A DNA stretch of 64,000 nucleotides from Actinophytocola sp963840275 (lineage in GTDB: Bacteria > Actinomycetota > Actinomycetes > Mycobacteriales > Pseudonocardiaceae): the NCBI GenBank assembly GCA_963840275.1, contig CAWIYK010000005.1, positions 620,001 to 684,000 of the forward strand, in the 5' to 3' direction. Each line of letters begins with the position of its first letter. Position 1 is the stretch's first letter. Below are positions 8,901 through 16,979 of the stretch, one piece after another. The position numbers and the translations under genes are program-made. The notes below the pieces were generated by a model, which saw nothing but the letters and a program-made list of their open reading frames with translations, did not search any database and was not told the DNA's origin.

Positions 8901-10910
8901 GCCCGGTTCGACCTCGCGTTCGACGTCACCGACTTCGGCGACGACCTCGAGGTGTCGATCGAGTACGCGACGGACCTGTTCGACCCCTCGACCGTCGCAC
9001 GGCTCGGCCGCCATCTCACGCGGGTGCTCGCGCAGCTCGTCGCCGCGCCGGGGAACCGGTTGTCGGCGCTGGAGATCCTCGCGCCGGACGAGGTCGCCGA
9101 GCTGGTCGGCACGCCGGTCGCGCCAACCGGCGCCGCGACGCTGGTGTCGCTGTGGCAAGACCAGGTCGCGGCCACGCCCGACGCGGTCGCGCTGGTCGCC
9201 GATGCGGAGCGGCTCACCTACACCGAGGTCGACGGACGGGCCGCCGCGCTCGCGGAGGTGTTGCGGGGCAAGGGCGTCGGCCCCGAGTCGCTGGTCGGCG
9301 TGTGCCTGCACCGGTCGACGAACCTGATCGTGGCGCTGCTCGGGGTGCTGCGGGCCGGCGGCGCGTACGTGCCGCTCGACCCGGACTACCCCGCGGACCG
9401 GTTGCGGTACCTGGTGTCCGACTCCGGTGTGCGCCTGGTGGTGACCGACGAGACGTCGGCCGAGCTGGTCGAGGGCGTCGAGCCGGTGCTGGTGGACCGC
9501 TGCCCGACGGCGCCGGGCGGCACGGTCGAGTCGGCAGTGACCCCGGTGACCCCGGTGACCCCGGTGACCCCGGCGAACCTCGCCTACGTCATCTACACGT
9601 CCGGGTCGACGGGCAAGCCGAAGGGCGTCGCGATCACGCACGCCAACATCGCGTCGTTCCTGGCGTGGAACCAGCGGGTCTGCGAGCTTGGCGGGCGGGA
9701 TCGCGCGCTGCTCAACCACTCCGTGGCGTTCGACAACTCGGTGTGGGAGATCTTCCAGTGCCTGACGTCGGGCGCGGAGCTGCACCTCGCCGACGCGAAG
9801 ACCGCCTACGACCCGGAGTCGTTCCTTCGCGAGCTGGCCGACCGGGGCATCACCACGCTGAACGCGACCCCGTCGCAGATGCGGATCCTGCTCGACCAGG
9901 CAGAGGACCCGGCGGCCGGACTCGCGTCGGTGCGGCTGGTGTTCACCGGCGCGGAGGCGGTGCCGCACGACGTGGCCCGCCGGATCATGGCGGCGACCCG
10001 GCCGGACTGCCAGGTGTTCAACGAGTACGGCCCGACCGAGGCGACCGTGACGTCCGCGACCTGCCTGATCACCGAGGACCTGCTGAGCCGGCACGGCCAC
10101 CGGCCGAGTGTCCCCTTCGGACACGCGACGGACAACGCGCGGCTGTACGTGCTCGACGAGCACCTGCGGCCGGTGCCGCCGGGCTGCCGGGGCATCCTCC
10201 ACGTCGGCGGTCCCGCCGTCGGCCGGGGCTACCTCAACAAGCCGGGCCGCACCGCGTCGGTGTACCTGCCGGACCCGTTCGCGGACGAGCCGGGCGGGCG
10301 GATGTACGACACCGGCGACGTGGTGGCGCTGCTGCCGGACGGCAACCTGGTGTTCCTCGGCCGCGACGACCACCAGGTGAAGGTGCGCGGTTTCCGCATC
10401 GAGCTCGGCGAGATCGAGACCGCGCTGCGGACGCACCCGCTGGTGTCGGACTGCGTGGTGGCGGTGCGGCGCGACTCGCTCGCCGCGTACCTGGTGCCGG
10501 CCGGCGAGCTGCCGGACAACGTGGCGGCCGAGCTGCGCGAGCACCTGGCGAGCGACCTGCCGAACTACATGCTGCCGCAGCTGTACACCACGATCGACGA
10601 GATCCCGTTGACCCCCAACGGAAAGGTCGACCGGGACGCGTTGCCCGACCCGCGCCCGGCCGGCACGCGGGCGGTCGGGCGCCGCCCGGAGAGCGAGCTG
10701 GAGAAGCTGGTCTCGCGGGCCTGGCAGGAGTGCCTCGAGCTCGACCGGGAGGTCGGGCTGGACGACAACTTCTTCGACGTCGGCGGGAACTCGCTCGCGG
10801 TGACCGGGGTGACGGCGTGGCTGTCCGCCCAGCTGGACCGGCGGGTGTCGCCGGTGCTGATCTTCCAGCATCCGACCGTCGCGGAGCTGGCCGAGTCGCT
10901 CGCCGCGTGA
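5997..10910 (+). CDS. NRPS, A-T-C-A-T (1637 residues)
   Basis: Domains: A1 about 1-500 (YVIYTSGSTGRPKG near 146, catalytic Lys487 in TPAGKADRN), T1 about 510-580 (Ser544), C about 595-1028 (HHIACDG, 726-732), A2 about 1045-1548 (YIYTSGSTGKPKG, TPNGKVDRD), T2 about 1565-1635 (Ser1599). Read against GrsA, the A1 pocket is D-I-L-Q-L-G-M-V-W-K, close to the known glycine code DILQLGLIWK. A2 reads about D-N-W-N-F-G-E-V-T-K, which I cannot assign. There is no C domain before A1 and no TE. I infer that A1-T1 accepts the chain from the terminal C domain of the hybrid synthase at 22987-33201 and that release occurs elsewhere, perhaps at the thioesterase cut by the left edge. Confidence 0.93.
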   Translation: MATLVELWERQANASPDAVAVVAGDQSVSFTELDERAAVLARQLRARGVGPESLVGVSIERSVDLVVALLGILKAGGAYVPLDPSYPADRLRYMVADSRVRLVLCDGRQAEESPLRADVELFPVDRLRLVADTGRVAAGVAPNNLAYVIYTSGSTGRPKGVAVTHASIASFLTSMAVEPGLAAGDRVLGLTPLSFDISTLEIFLPLTVGATVVLAPAGANTDPELLADTIEQQAVTVVQATPTTWRMLVESDWPGDQRLVLLSGGEPLDPVLAKELSGRGRELWNMYGPTETTVWSTVARVDEVEDRIGVGAPIRATRVYVVDEHGRQVEPGATGELWIGGIGLARGYVDRPGLTADRFVPDPFGAAGGRLYRTGDLARFRPDGGLEVIGRADQQVKVRGHRIELGEIESALRSHPRVADCLVGVDRSAGGDLLVAYVVRKELALEESVPADWPARLRSHVAGQLPGYMVPQGYAALDELPRTPAGKADRNALAGLPYERVRAENRGGAPVSAAAELILGVWRDVLGVPDMSAHDDFFAMGGQSLTAVRSIARLREVLGVPVELPTVFEAPTAVALARELRATAVSERSDPIPRLRPSDEPALSFGQERIWVFEQLDTGVPAYHVPVAVSFPDGPVDLAALELSLVEILRRHEVLRTAFVTEGGRTRPVVGPVPGIGIPVAEVAESDVDDTVTAHVREPFDLEEGTLLRGILLRTPTREIFLMTVHHIACDGWSIDVLLRELGTLYRDLAAGRPSSLPEVGLQYADFAAWQRAELSGAGLDRRLDYWRDRLAGVPALELPLDKPRPVIASHAGARELFRVPAALVEPLRALCRERGVTLFMGLLAPLQVLLGRYAGQTDVPVGTLVGGRSRQETEDLVGYLVNTVVLRTDTAGDPTWLELLDRVKDVALGAYANQDVPFERLVDELRPERDLSRNPLFQVLFAMHDAARPEGLTEAVSRRDLEGRLGSARFDLAFDVTDFGDDLEVSIEYATDLFDPSTVARLGRHLTRVLAQLVAAPGNRLSALEILAPDEVAELVGTPVAPTGAATLVSLWQDQVAATPDAVALVADAERLTYTEVDGRAAALAEVLRGKGVGPESLVGVCLHRSTNLIVALLGVLRAGGAYVPLDPDYPADRLRYLVSDSGVRLVVTDETSAELVEGVEPVLVDRCPTAPGGTVESAVTPVTPVTPVTPANLAYVIYTSGSTGKPKGVAITHANIASFLAWNQRVCELGGRDRALLNHSVAFDNSVWEIFQCLTSGAELHLADAKTAYDPESFLRELADRGITTLNATPSQMRILLDQAEDPAAGLASVRLVFTGAEAVPHDVARRIMAATRPDCQVFNEYGPTEATVTSATCLITEDLLSRHGHRPSVPFGHATDNARLYVLDEHLRPVPPGCRGILHVGGPAVGRGYLNKPGRTASVYLPDPFADEPGGRMYDTGDVVALLPDGNLVFLGRDDHQVKVRGFRIELGEIETALRTHPLVSDCVVAVRRDSLAAYLVPAGELPDNVAAELREHLASDLPNYMLPQLYTTIDEIPLTPNGKVDRDALPDPRPAGTRAVGRRPESELEKLVSRAWQECLELDREVGLDDNFFDVGGNSLAVTGVTAWLSAQLDRRVSPVLIFQHPTVAELAESLAA
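9537..9572 (+). repeat. Four perfect 9-bp tandem repeats inside the NRPS gene
   Basis: The unit GTGACCCCG occurs four times head to tail, in frame, giving Val-Thr-Pro four times. It lies in the second A domain between the early core motifs and the AYVIYTSGSTG motif, a surface loop of variable length. It probably arose by slippage and is neutral. Confidence 0.85.
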
Positions 10911-10939
10911 GTGTTCAGGAAATGAGGAGGGACGTTTCG

Positions 10940-12202
10940 ATGGGTGTCACACGGGGAGTGGCCGGCGTGGTCGCGATCGTGGACCTGTACGCGCCGAGCA
11001 AGCAGGTCGCGACGGCGTTCGTCGCCGACGGCTTCGACGTCGTGCGGGTCCAGAGCACGGCCGAGGTGCCGCAGTTCTACCGGGGGACCTTCGACCCCGA
11101 CGAGTGGGCGGACAACATCGTCTACACCGGCGACCTCGCCGAGACGGCCGAGGCGGTCGCGAAGCACGAGCCGGTCGCGGTGCTCGCCGGCGGGGAACTC
11201 GGCGTCGAGCTGGCCGACCGGCTGAGCGAGGCGCTCGGGCTGCCCACCAACGGGACCGCGCTGAGCGTCGCGCGGCGCGACAAGTTCGTGCAGATCGAGA
11301 CGATCAAGGCGGCCGGGCTGCGCGGCGCACGGCAGACGCTGGTCACCACCGAGGAGGCGCTGGCCGACTGGCACCGGTCGGTCGGTGGCCGGGTGGTCGT
11401 GAAACCGTTGCGCAGCGCGGGGAACGACGGCGTGGCCGTCTGCGACACCCCGGCCGAGTCGGTCGCCGCGTACCGGCGCATCCTGGCGGCGACGACGATC
11501 TTCTCCGAGGCCAACACGGCCGCGGTCGTCCAGGAGTACCTGGTCGGCGGCGAGTACGTGGTGAACACGGTGAGCTGCCAGGGCCGCCACCGCGCGACGG
11601 ATTTGTGGAAGTACAGCAAGATGTCGGTCAACGGGGTCCGCGACCGGATCACCGGCGGGCACCTGATCCCGGCCGACTCGCCGCTGCGCCAACAGCTCGT
11701 GGACTACGCGTTCGCCGTGCTGGACGCGCTCGGCATCCAGTACGGGCCGGCGCACCTCGAGATCATGATGACCGAGGACGGGCCGTGCCTCGTCGAGGTC
11801 GGCGCCAGGGTGTGCGGCGCGAACAAGGCGTACTACGCGAACCTCGCGGCGAACGAGTCGCAGCTCGAGTGGACGGTCGACGCGTACGCGCACCCCGAGC
11901 GGTTCCTCGCGAACTGCGACCGGCCGTACGTGGTCGAGCGGCACGTGGCGATCTCGTGGCCGACGTCGCCGCGGCCCGGCACGCTGCGGTCCTACCCGCT
12001 GCTCGACGACGTGCGTGCGCTGGAGAGCTTCAACAACATCGAGATGTACATCGAGCCGGGCGGTTCGGTGCCCCGGACCGTCGACGACTCGACGAAGTCC
12101 ATGGCCATCGGTCTCGCGCATCCCGTCGAGGAGGTCGTGAACCGCGACTTCAACACGGTCTGCTACCTCGACGGCCCCGGCTTCTACGACATTGCGGAGT
12201 GA
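10940..12202 (+). CDS. ATP-grasp carboxylate-amine ligase
   Basis: A 420-residue protein with an ATP-grasp core from about residue 110: the N-lobe lysine in RVVVKPLRSAGNDGVAV, the hinge VVQEYLVGGEYVVN and the metal-binding GPAHLEIMM...GPCLVEVGARVCG. The class (BacD, DdaF, carnosine synthase type) activates a carboxylate as acyl phosphate and joins it to an amine. Here it could amidate or ligate an amino acid building block or the finished peptide. The ATG at 10940 is preferred over the in-frame ATG at 10924 because AGGAGGG lies about 9 bp before it. Confidence 0.88.
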   Translation: MGVTRGVAGVVAIVDLYAPSKQVATAFVADGFDVVRVQSTAEVPQFYRGTFDPDEWADNIVYTGDLAETAEAVAKHEPVAVLAGGELGVELADRLSEALGLPTNGTALSVARRDKFVQIETIKAAGLRGARQTLVTTEEALADWHRSVGGRVVVKPLRSAGNDGVAVCDTPAESVAAYRRILAATTIFSEANTAAVVQEYLVGGEYVVNTVSCQGRHRATDLWKYSKMSVNGVRDRITGGHLIPADSPLRQQLVDYAFAVLDALGIQYGPAHLEIMMTEDGPCLVEVGARVCGANKAYYANLAANESQLEWTVDAYAHPERFLANCDRPYVVERHVAISWPTSPRPGTLRSYPLLDDVRALESFNNIEMYIEPGGSVPRTVDDSTKSMAIGLAHPVEEVVNRDFNTVCYLDGPGFYDIAE

Positions 12203-12210
12203 AGGACACC

Positions 12211-13179
12211 ATGAGCACGCCAGAACTGGTCGAGATTCCCGGGCTCCCCGCGTTCGACCCGACCGACCGGGCGGAGAACGCGGTGATCACGCGGCTGTCG
12301 AAGAACTGGCACCGCCGCGCCACGGTCAAGCGGGAGGAGCCGAAGCTCGAGGACCTGTTCGACCTGGCCCGGCCGGACTACCCGGAGCGGATCGTGCCGT
12401 TCGCGGGGCACCCGACGTGGGAGGCGCTACCGGAGGAGAAGCGCGCGCGGCTGCTGAGCTGGGCGTGGCTCGCCTACAACCGGCACACGGTGCTGGCCGA
12501 GCAGCGGGTCGCGAACCCGGCGTTCGCGCTGGTCATCGAGGGCGAGTTCCCGTCGCTCGGCGGGCCCGCGCTGGAGACCGCGCTGGCACAGGCGATGGTC
12601 GACGAGCAGTACCACACGCTGATGCACCTGAACGCGAGCATCGTGACGCGGGAGAAGCGGCGGATCGAGCTGCCGGACTCCATCCTGCCGCAGCCGCACA
12701 TCACCGCGCGGCACACCGAGCTGCGGGACTCGGTGAGCGAGCGGTGGGAGAAGAAGCTGACCACGCTGGCCTTCTGCACGGTATCGGAGCTGTCGATCAG
12801 CGCCTACCTGCACCTGCTGTCCGACGACGAGGACATCCAGGTGATCAACTCGACGACCGTCAAGCTGCACAACCGCGACGAGGTGTGCCACTCGTCGATC
12901 TCCGGCGAGCTGGCGAAGATCATCTACGACTACCTGACGCCGAACCAGCAGCGGTTCTTCGTGCAGACCATGATCACCGGGCTGGAGGCGTTCGTCGCGA
13001 ACGACTACACGACGTGGGAGCGCATCCTCGACATCGAGGGCGTGGCCGGCGCCGGCCGGATGATCGAGGAGGTGCAGGAGGACACGTCGCGGGTCAACCT
13101 GGTGCGCGACTTCGGCGGGCTGCGGTCGCTGCTCACCGAGATGGACCTGCTCGACCAGGTGGAGTTCGCATGGTCTTGA
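12211..13179 (+). CDS. AurF-like ferritin-fold diiron oxygenase
   Basis: The 322-residue protein has the ligand pattern of the AurF/CmlI family: Glu110 or Glu112 (VIEGEF), Glu132-x-x-His135 (DEQYH), Glu193 (VSELS) and Glu224-x-x-His227 (DEVCH). The spacing agrees with AurF. Family members oxidise amines to hydroxylamine, nitroso or nitro groups, and related ones form azoxy or other N-oxidised products. The gene starts 8 bp after the ATP-grasp stop, so the two likely act on the same intermediate. The substrate is unknown; a side-chain amine of a diamino acid is one option. Confidence 0.88.
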   Translation: MSTPELVEIPGLPAFDPTDRAENAVITRLSKNWHRRATVKREEPKLEDLFDLARPDYPERIVPFAGHPTWEALPEEKRARLLSWAWLAYNRHTVLAEQRVANPAFALVIEGEFPSLGGPALETALAQAMVDEQYHTLMHLNASIVTREKRRIELPDSILPQPHITARHTELRDSVSERWEKKLTTLAFCTVSELSISAYLHLLSDDEDIQVINSTTVKLHNRDEVCHSSISGELAKIIYDYLTPNQQRFFVQTMITGLEAFVANDYTTWERILDIEGVAGAGRMIEEVQEDTSRVNLVRDFGGLRSLLTEMDLLDQVEFAWS

Positions 13180-13225
13180 GTCGTTCTCGAGCACCCGTTT
13201 GCCCTGGTCAGGTAGGCTGCGAGGC

Positions 13226-14437
13226 GTGATTTCCGCGTACCGCAAGGTGTTCGCGACCCCGGGGCTGCGGTCCCTGATGGTGATCGGACTGCTCGCCAAG
13301 GTGCCCGGGCTGGGCATCCCCGCGGTCGTGCTCCTGCACGTCGTGCACGGGCTGGGGCTGGGTTTCGGCCCGGCCAGCCTCGTGTCGGCGGTGTGGACGG
13401 CGGGGGTGGGGATCGGCGCGCCGTTCCAGGGGCGGGCGCTGGACCGGTACGGGCTGCGGCCGCTGCTCGCGGTGGTCGTGTGCGTGCAGGCGGCCTTCTG
13501 GGGGCTGGCGCCGTTCCTGTCGTACCCGTTTCTGGTGGTGATCGCGTTCGGCGGTGGGCTGCTGACGATCCCGGCGTTCACCGTGATCCGGCTGGCGCTG
13601 GCCGTGATGGTGACCGAGGACATCCGGCACACGGCGTACGTCGCGGACTCCATCACCACCGACATCGCCTACATGGCCGGTCCGTCGGTCGGCATCCTGC
13701 TGGCGTCGCAGGCGTCGCCGCACGTGGCGTTCCTGGTGATGGGCGGGCTCATCGTGCTCGCCTGCCTCGCGTACGTGTGGGCGAACCCGCCACTGCAGTC
13801 GGCGCGGGTCGCCGGACCGTCCCGCCTAGCCGACTGGATGTCGACACGCATGCTGTCGGTGCTGGGGGTCACCGTCGGCGTGTCCATCGCCGTGGTGGGC
13901 TTCGAGGTGGCCGCGATCGGCACGCTCCAGAAGCTGGGGCAGCTGCAGTGGAGCTGGGTGTTCCTGATCGTGTGCGGTGCCTTCTCGATCGTGGGCGGCT
14001 TCGTGTACGGAGCGCTGCGCCGGCCGCCGTCGGCCGTGCTGCTCGCCACGGGCCTCGGGGTGGCGGTCATCCCGATCGGGTTCGCGCCGCACTGGCTGTG
14101 GCTCTGCGTGCTCGCCGTGCCGGCGAACTTCCTGATCGCCCCCGCACTGTCGGCCACCGCCGACGCGGTGAGCCGCCTCGCGCCGGTGGGCAGCAAGGGC
14201 GTCGCGCTCGGCGCGTACGCCAGCGCGCTGATGATCGGCAACGTGGCGGGTTCCCCGATCGCCGGCGTCGCGCTGGACTGGTCCGGCTCGGTGGCCTCCT
14301 TCGCCGCGGTGGGCGTGGCGAGCGCGCTGATCGCCGGGCTGGCCTTCCTGGTCCAACGCCACGCGGCCACCCGAGAGCTGCTGCCGACCGTCGACCTGAG
14401 CACCGTCGGCGGTTCCGGTGACGCTGCGCGGCTATAG
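13226..14437 (+). CDS. MFS transporter, probable product exporter
   Basis: A 403-residue protein with about 12 hydrophobic helices. It has MFS-type loops (RALDRYGLRPLL between helices 2 and 3) and a long mid-protein loop (ANPPLQSARVAGPSR). The GTG at 13226 gives the best start; an in-frame TTG at 13199 would add nine residues. It ends the first operon, and its stop overlaps the convergent condensation-protein gene by 6 bp. A role in export or self-resistance follows from position only. Confidence 0.85.
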   Translation: MISAYRKVFATPGLRSLMVIGLLAKVPGLGIPAVVLLHVVHGLGLGFGPASLVSAVWTAGVGIGAPFQGRALDRYGLRPLLAVVVCVQAAFWGLAPFLSYPFLVVIAFGGGLLTIPAFTVIRLALAVMVTEDIRHTAYVADSITTDIAYMAGPSVGILLASQASPHVAFLVMGGLIVLACLAYVWANPPLQSARVAGPSRLADWMSTRMLSVLGVTVGVSIAVVGFEVAAIGTLQKLGQLQWSWVFLIVCGAFSIVGGFVYGALRRPPSAVLLATGLGVAVIPIGFAPHWLWLCVLAVPANFLIAPALSATADAVSRLAPVGSKGVALGAYASALMIGNVAGSPIAGVALDWSGSVASFAAVGVASALIAGLAFLVQRHAATRELLPTVDLSTVGGSGDAARL

Positions 14438-15733
14438 CAGGTCAGTCACCCGAGTGTCCGGAGCGTGGGCGGCGGCAGACACCACCGACTCGACAGTGCC
14501 CGTCAGCACCGACGCGTCCGGCAGCAGGTCCCGGTCGTGAGTCACGCTGATCTCGATCCGGCCGGGGCTGTCCAGGAAGTAGTTCACCCACACCGCCGCC
14601 GACGACGGGACCGACGGGCGCCCGTCCGCCCACAGTGGCGCCAGGAACTCTCGCGGCGCGGTGACCGCCTTCGTCGACGGCCCGAACACCAGCGGCCGCG
14701 CCGGCGGGACGATGTTCAGTGCCGCGTGGCGGGGCGCCAGCGGCGCGACCTCGCGGATGCTGCGCCCGTGCAAAGACGGCGCCACCGCGTTCGCCGGCGC
14801 GTGGCCCGCCAGCCAGGCGGACACCGTGTCCGGCGCGCCGACCGGCGGGAAGATCACGTACGACTCCACCAGCGGCCCCACCACCAGCACATCCTCCGGA
14901 CGGCTGTGCCCGTGTCGCACACTCAGGATCGGCTGCGGGCCGTCCGACCACAGCCGGAACGCGAGACCCGTCACCGCCGTGAGCAGCTCCGCCCTGGACA
15001 GCCCGGTCCGCTTCACCGCCGCCGTCAGGTCGTCCGCGAACGACGTCGGGAACGTCGTGTCGTGCCAGCCGTTGATCTCGAACGACTCCGGCGGCTTCGA
15101 CCCGCCGCCAGGAAACCGCAGCGCCGGACCCGGCAGCGGGTGGCGCGCCAGCAAATCCTTCCACACGGCCAGACTGTCTTCGGCGTCCGGCGGCAGCGAC
15201 GACACGTACTCCTGGAACGACGGCCCGCGCGGCGTGTACGACCCGTACCGGTAGCAGTGCGCGATCGCCCGCGACACCAACGTCATCGACCAGCCGTCCA
15301 GCACCGAGTGGTCGAACGACAGCGCCAGCAGGTGCTGGTCGCCGTCCCCACGGACGAGGCAGACCCGGCCCGCCGCCGAGGTGCGCAGGTCGAGCTTGTC
15401 GAACAGCAGCGCCCGCAGTTTCCCGGCCAGCTCCGGCGCGAGCCGCCCGTCGACGACCGGCGCCGCGACCTCCAGCACCTCCAGCGTGAACGGCGGCCAC
15501 GAACCCGACACGAGCTTCGGGCCGGACGGCGTGGCGCGCAGCCGCATGTGCAGCACGTCGCACGCAATGGTCACCACCGACACGGCTTCCGCGAGTCGCA
15601 CCACGTCCACCGGACCCGTGAGCAGCAACAGGTTCCACGCCGGCTCCGACGGGTTCTCCCGCAGGTACCCGTCCTCGTCGACGACGCCCGTCGCCAGCAT
15701 CCGGCTCGGCATCCCGAAGGCGGGCAGCTCCAT
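14432..15733 (-). CDS. Free-standing condensation-superfamily protein
   Basis: A 433-residue protein of the condensation/acyltransferase fold (NRPS C domain, PapA, VibH). The catalytic motif HHxxxDG reads DHSVLDG: the catalytic second His and the Asp-Gly are kept, and the first His is Asp. An NYFLD region near the C-terminus fits the DFGWG-side loop only loosely. Stand-alone members move an acyl or peptidyl group from a carrier protein to a free amine or alcohol. It overlaps the ketosynthase stop by one base (TGATG), so it belongs to the ACP/ligase/TPP/KS operon and could join that operon's product to the peptide. Confidence 0.8.
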   Translation of the reverse strand: MELPAFGMPSRMLATGVVDEDGYLRENPSEPAWNLLLLTGPVDVVRLAEAVSVVTIACDVLHMRLRATPSGPKLVSGSWPPFTLEVLEVAAPVVDGRLAPELAGKLRALLFDKLDLRTSAAGRVCLVRGDGDQHLLALSFDHSVLDGWSMTLVSRAIAHCYRYGSYTPRGPSFQEYVSSLPPDAEDSLAVWKDLLARHPLPGPALRFPGGGSKPPESFEINGWHDTTFPTSFADDLTAAVKRTGLSRAELLTAVTGLAFRLWSDGPQPILSVRHGHSRPEDVLVVGPLVESYVIFPPVGAPDTVSAWLAGHAPANAVAPSLHGRSIREVAPLAPRHAALNIVPPARPLVFGPSTKAVTAPREFLAPLWADGRPSVPSSAAVWVNYFLDSPGRIEISVTHDRDLLPDASVLTGTVESVVSAAAHAPDTRVTDLL

Positions 15734-16977
15734 CACAGCTCCCAGCGGCGCAGCACCAGCACCGCGTTGTGCCCGCCGAACCCGAACGAGTTGCTCATCG
15801 CCACCCGCACGTCGTGCTCCTGCGCGGCATGCGGCACGAAGTTCATGGCCGCGTCGATCGGCTTGTGGCAGTTGACGGTCGGCGGCACGACCCCCGCGCC
15901 GATCGCGAGCCCGCTCACGATCGCCTCCAGCGCGCCGGCGGCGCCGATCAGGTGGCCGGTCATGGACTTCGTCGAGCTGACCGGGATCTCGGTGGTGCGC
16001 GGACCGAGCACCGCGTGCAGTGAGTCCACTTCGGACTGGTCGTTGTACACCGTGCTCGTGCCGTGCGCGTTCACGTAGTCCACATCGGACGGATCGAGGC
16101 GGGCGTCGGCCAGCGCGCCCCGCATCGCGGCCCGCACGCCCCGGCCCGTCGGGTCCGGCGCGGTCCAGTGGTAGGCGTCCGACGTGGACGCGTAGCCGGC
16201 GACCTCCGCCAGGATCGCGGCTCCCCGTGCGAGCGCGTGCTCCTCCGACTCCAGCACCATGATCCCGGCGCCCGCGCTCATCACGAACCCGTCCCGGTCC
16301 TCGTCGAACGGCCGGGACGCCGCCGCCGGGTCGTCGTTGCGGGTCGACAGCGCCTGCGCGTTGCCGCTCGTCGCCAGGTCCAGCCGCGTGAGAATATGCT
16401 CCGCCCCGCCCGCGACGGCCATGTCCACGACACCGTGGCGGATCCACCGCACCGCCTCGCCGATCGCGTCCGCGCCGGACGCGCACGCGCTCGACAGCGC
16501 CCGCGTCGGCCCGGTGATCCCGTGCGCGAAGCTGATCTCGCACGCCGCGCTGTCGATCGCGCCGGAGATCTGCGCGAACGGGCTCACCTTCGCCGGCCCC
16601 TGCTCGGCGAGCACCGTCACGTGCTTCGCGATCGACGCCATCGGCCCGTACCCGCTGCCGACCAGCACGCCGGCCCGGTGCCCGTTCTCCTCGTCGACCG
16701 TCAGCTTCGCCATGGCCAGCGCCTCGGTGGCGGCCGCGAACGCGTACTGCGCGTACGGGTCCATCCGCCGCGACAGCCGGGCCTTCATGTGGTCCTTGGG
16801 ATCGAAGCCGGTCACCTCGCCGCCGAACCGGGTCGGCAGGTCGCCCACCTCGACCCCGGTCAGCGCCGCGATGCCGCTGCGTCCCGCCACCAGCCCGGCC
16901 CAGGTCTCGTCGACCGTGAGGCCGAGCGGGGTGACCGCGCCCCACCCGGTCACCACCGCCCGTGACATGCCAGACAT
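15733..16977 (-). CDS. FabF-like beta-ketoacyl-ACP synthase
   Basis: The 414-residue ketosynthase has a complete Cys-His-His set: the nucleophile in SSACASGAD, His in VNAHGTSTVYND, Lys and His in SSTKSMTGHLIGAAGA, and the C-terminal SFGFGGHNA. It is KAS II/FabF-like and not a modular KS, and no chain-length-factor partner is present. The ATG at 16977 follows the TPP-enzyme stop by 2 bp; an in-frame ATG at 16968 is the alternative. It likely works on the free ACP encoded in the same operon, extending or decarboxylatively condensing a chain. Confidence 0.9.
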   Translation of the reverse strand: MSGMSRAVVTGWGAVTPLGLTVDETWAGLVAGRSGIAALTGVEVGDLPTRFGGEVTGFDPKDHMKARLSRRMDPYAQYAFAAATEALAMAKLTVDEENGHRAGVLVGSGYGPMASIAKHVTVLAEQGPAKVSPFAQISGAIDSAACEISFAHGITGPTRALSSACASGADAIGEAVRWIRHGVVDMAVAGGAEHILTRLDLATSGNAQALSTRNDDPAAASRPFDEDRDGFVMSAGAGIMVLESEEHALARGAAILAEVAGYASTSDAYHWTAPDPTGRGVRAAMRGALADARLDPSDVDYVNAHGTSTVYNDQSEVDSLHAVLGPRTTEIPVSSTKSMTGHLIGAAGALEAIVSGLAIGAGVVPPTVNCHKPIDAAMNFVPHAAQEHDVRVAMSNSFGFGGHNAVLVLRRWEL

Positions 16978-16979
16978 CC

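Noticed and set aside
9537..9572. Repeat array that might be CRISPR-like or a minisatellite
   Set aside because: Four in-frame 9-bp repeats coding Val-Thr-Pro without spacers; simple slippage inside an A domain. No CRISPR array was seen anywhere in the window.
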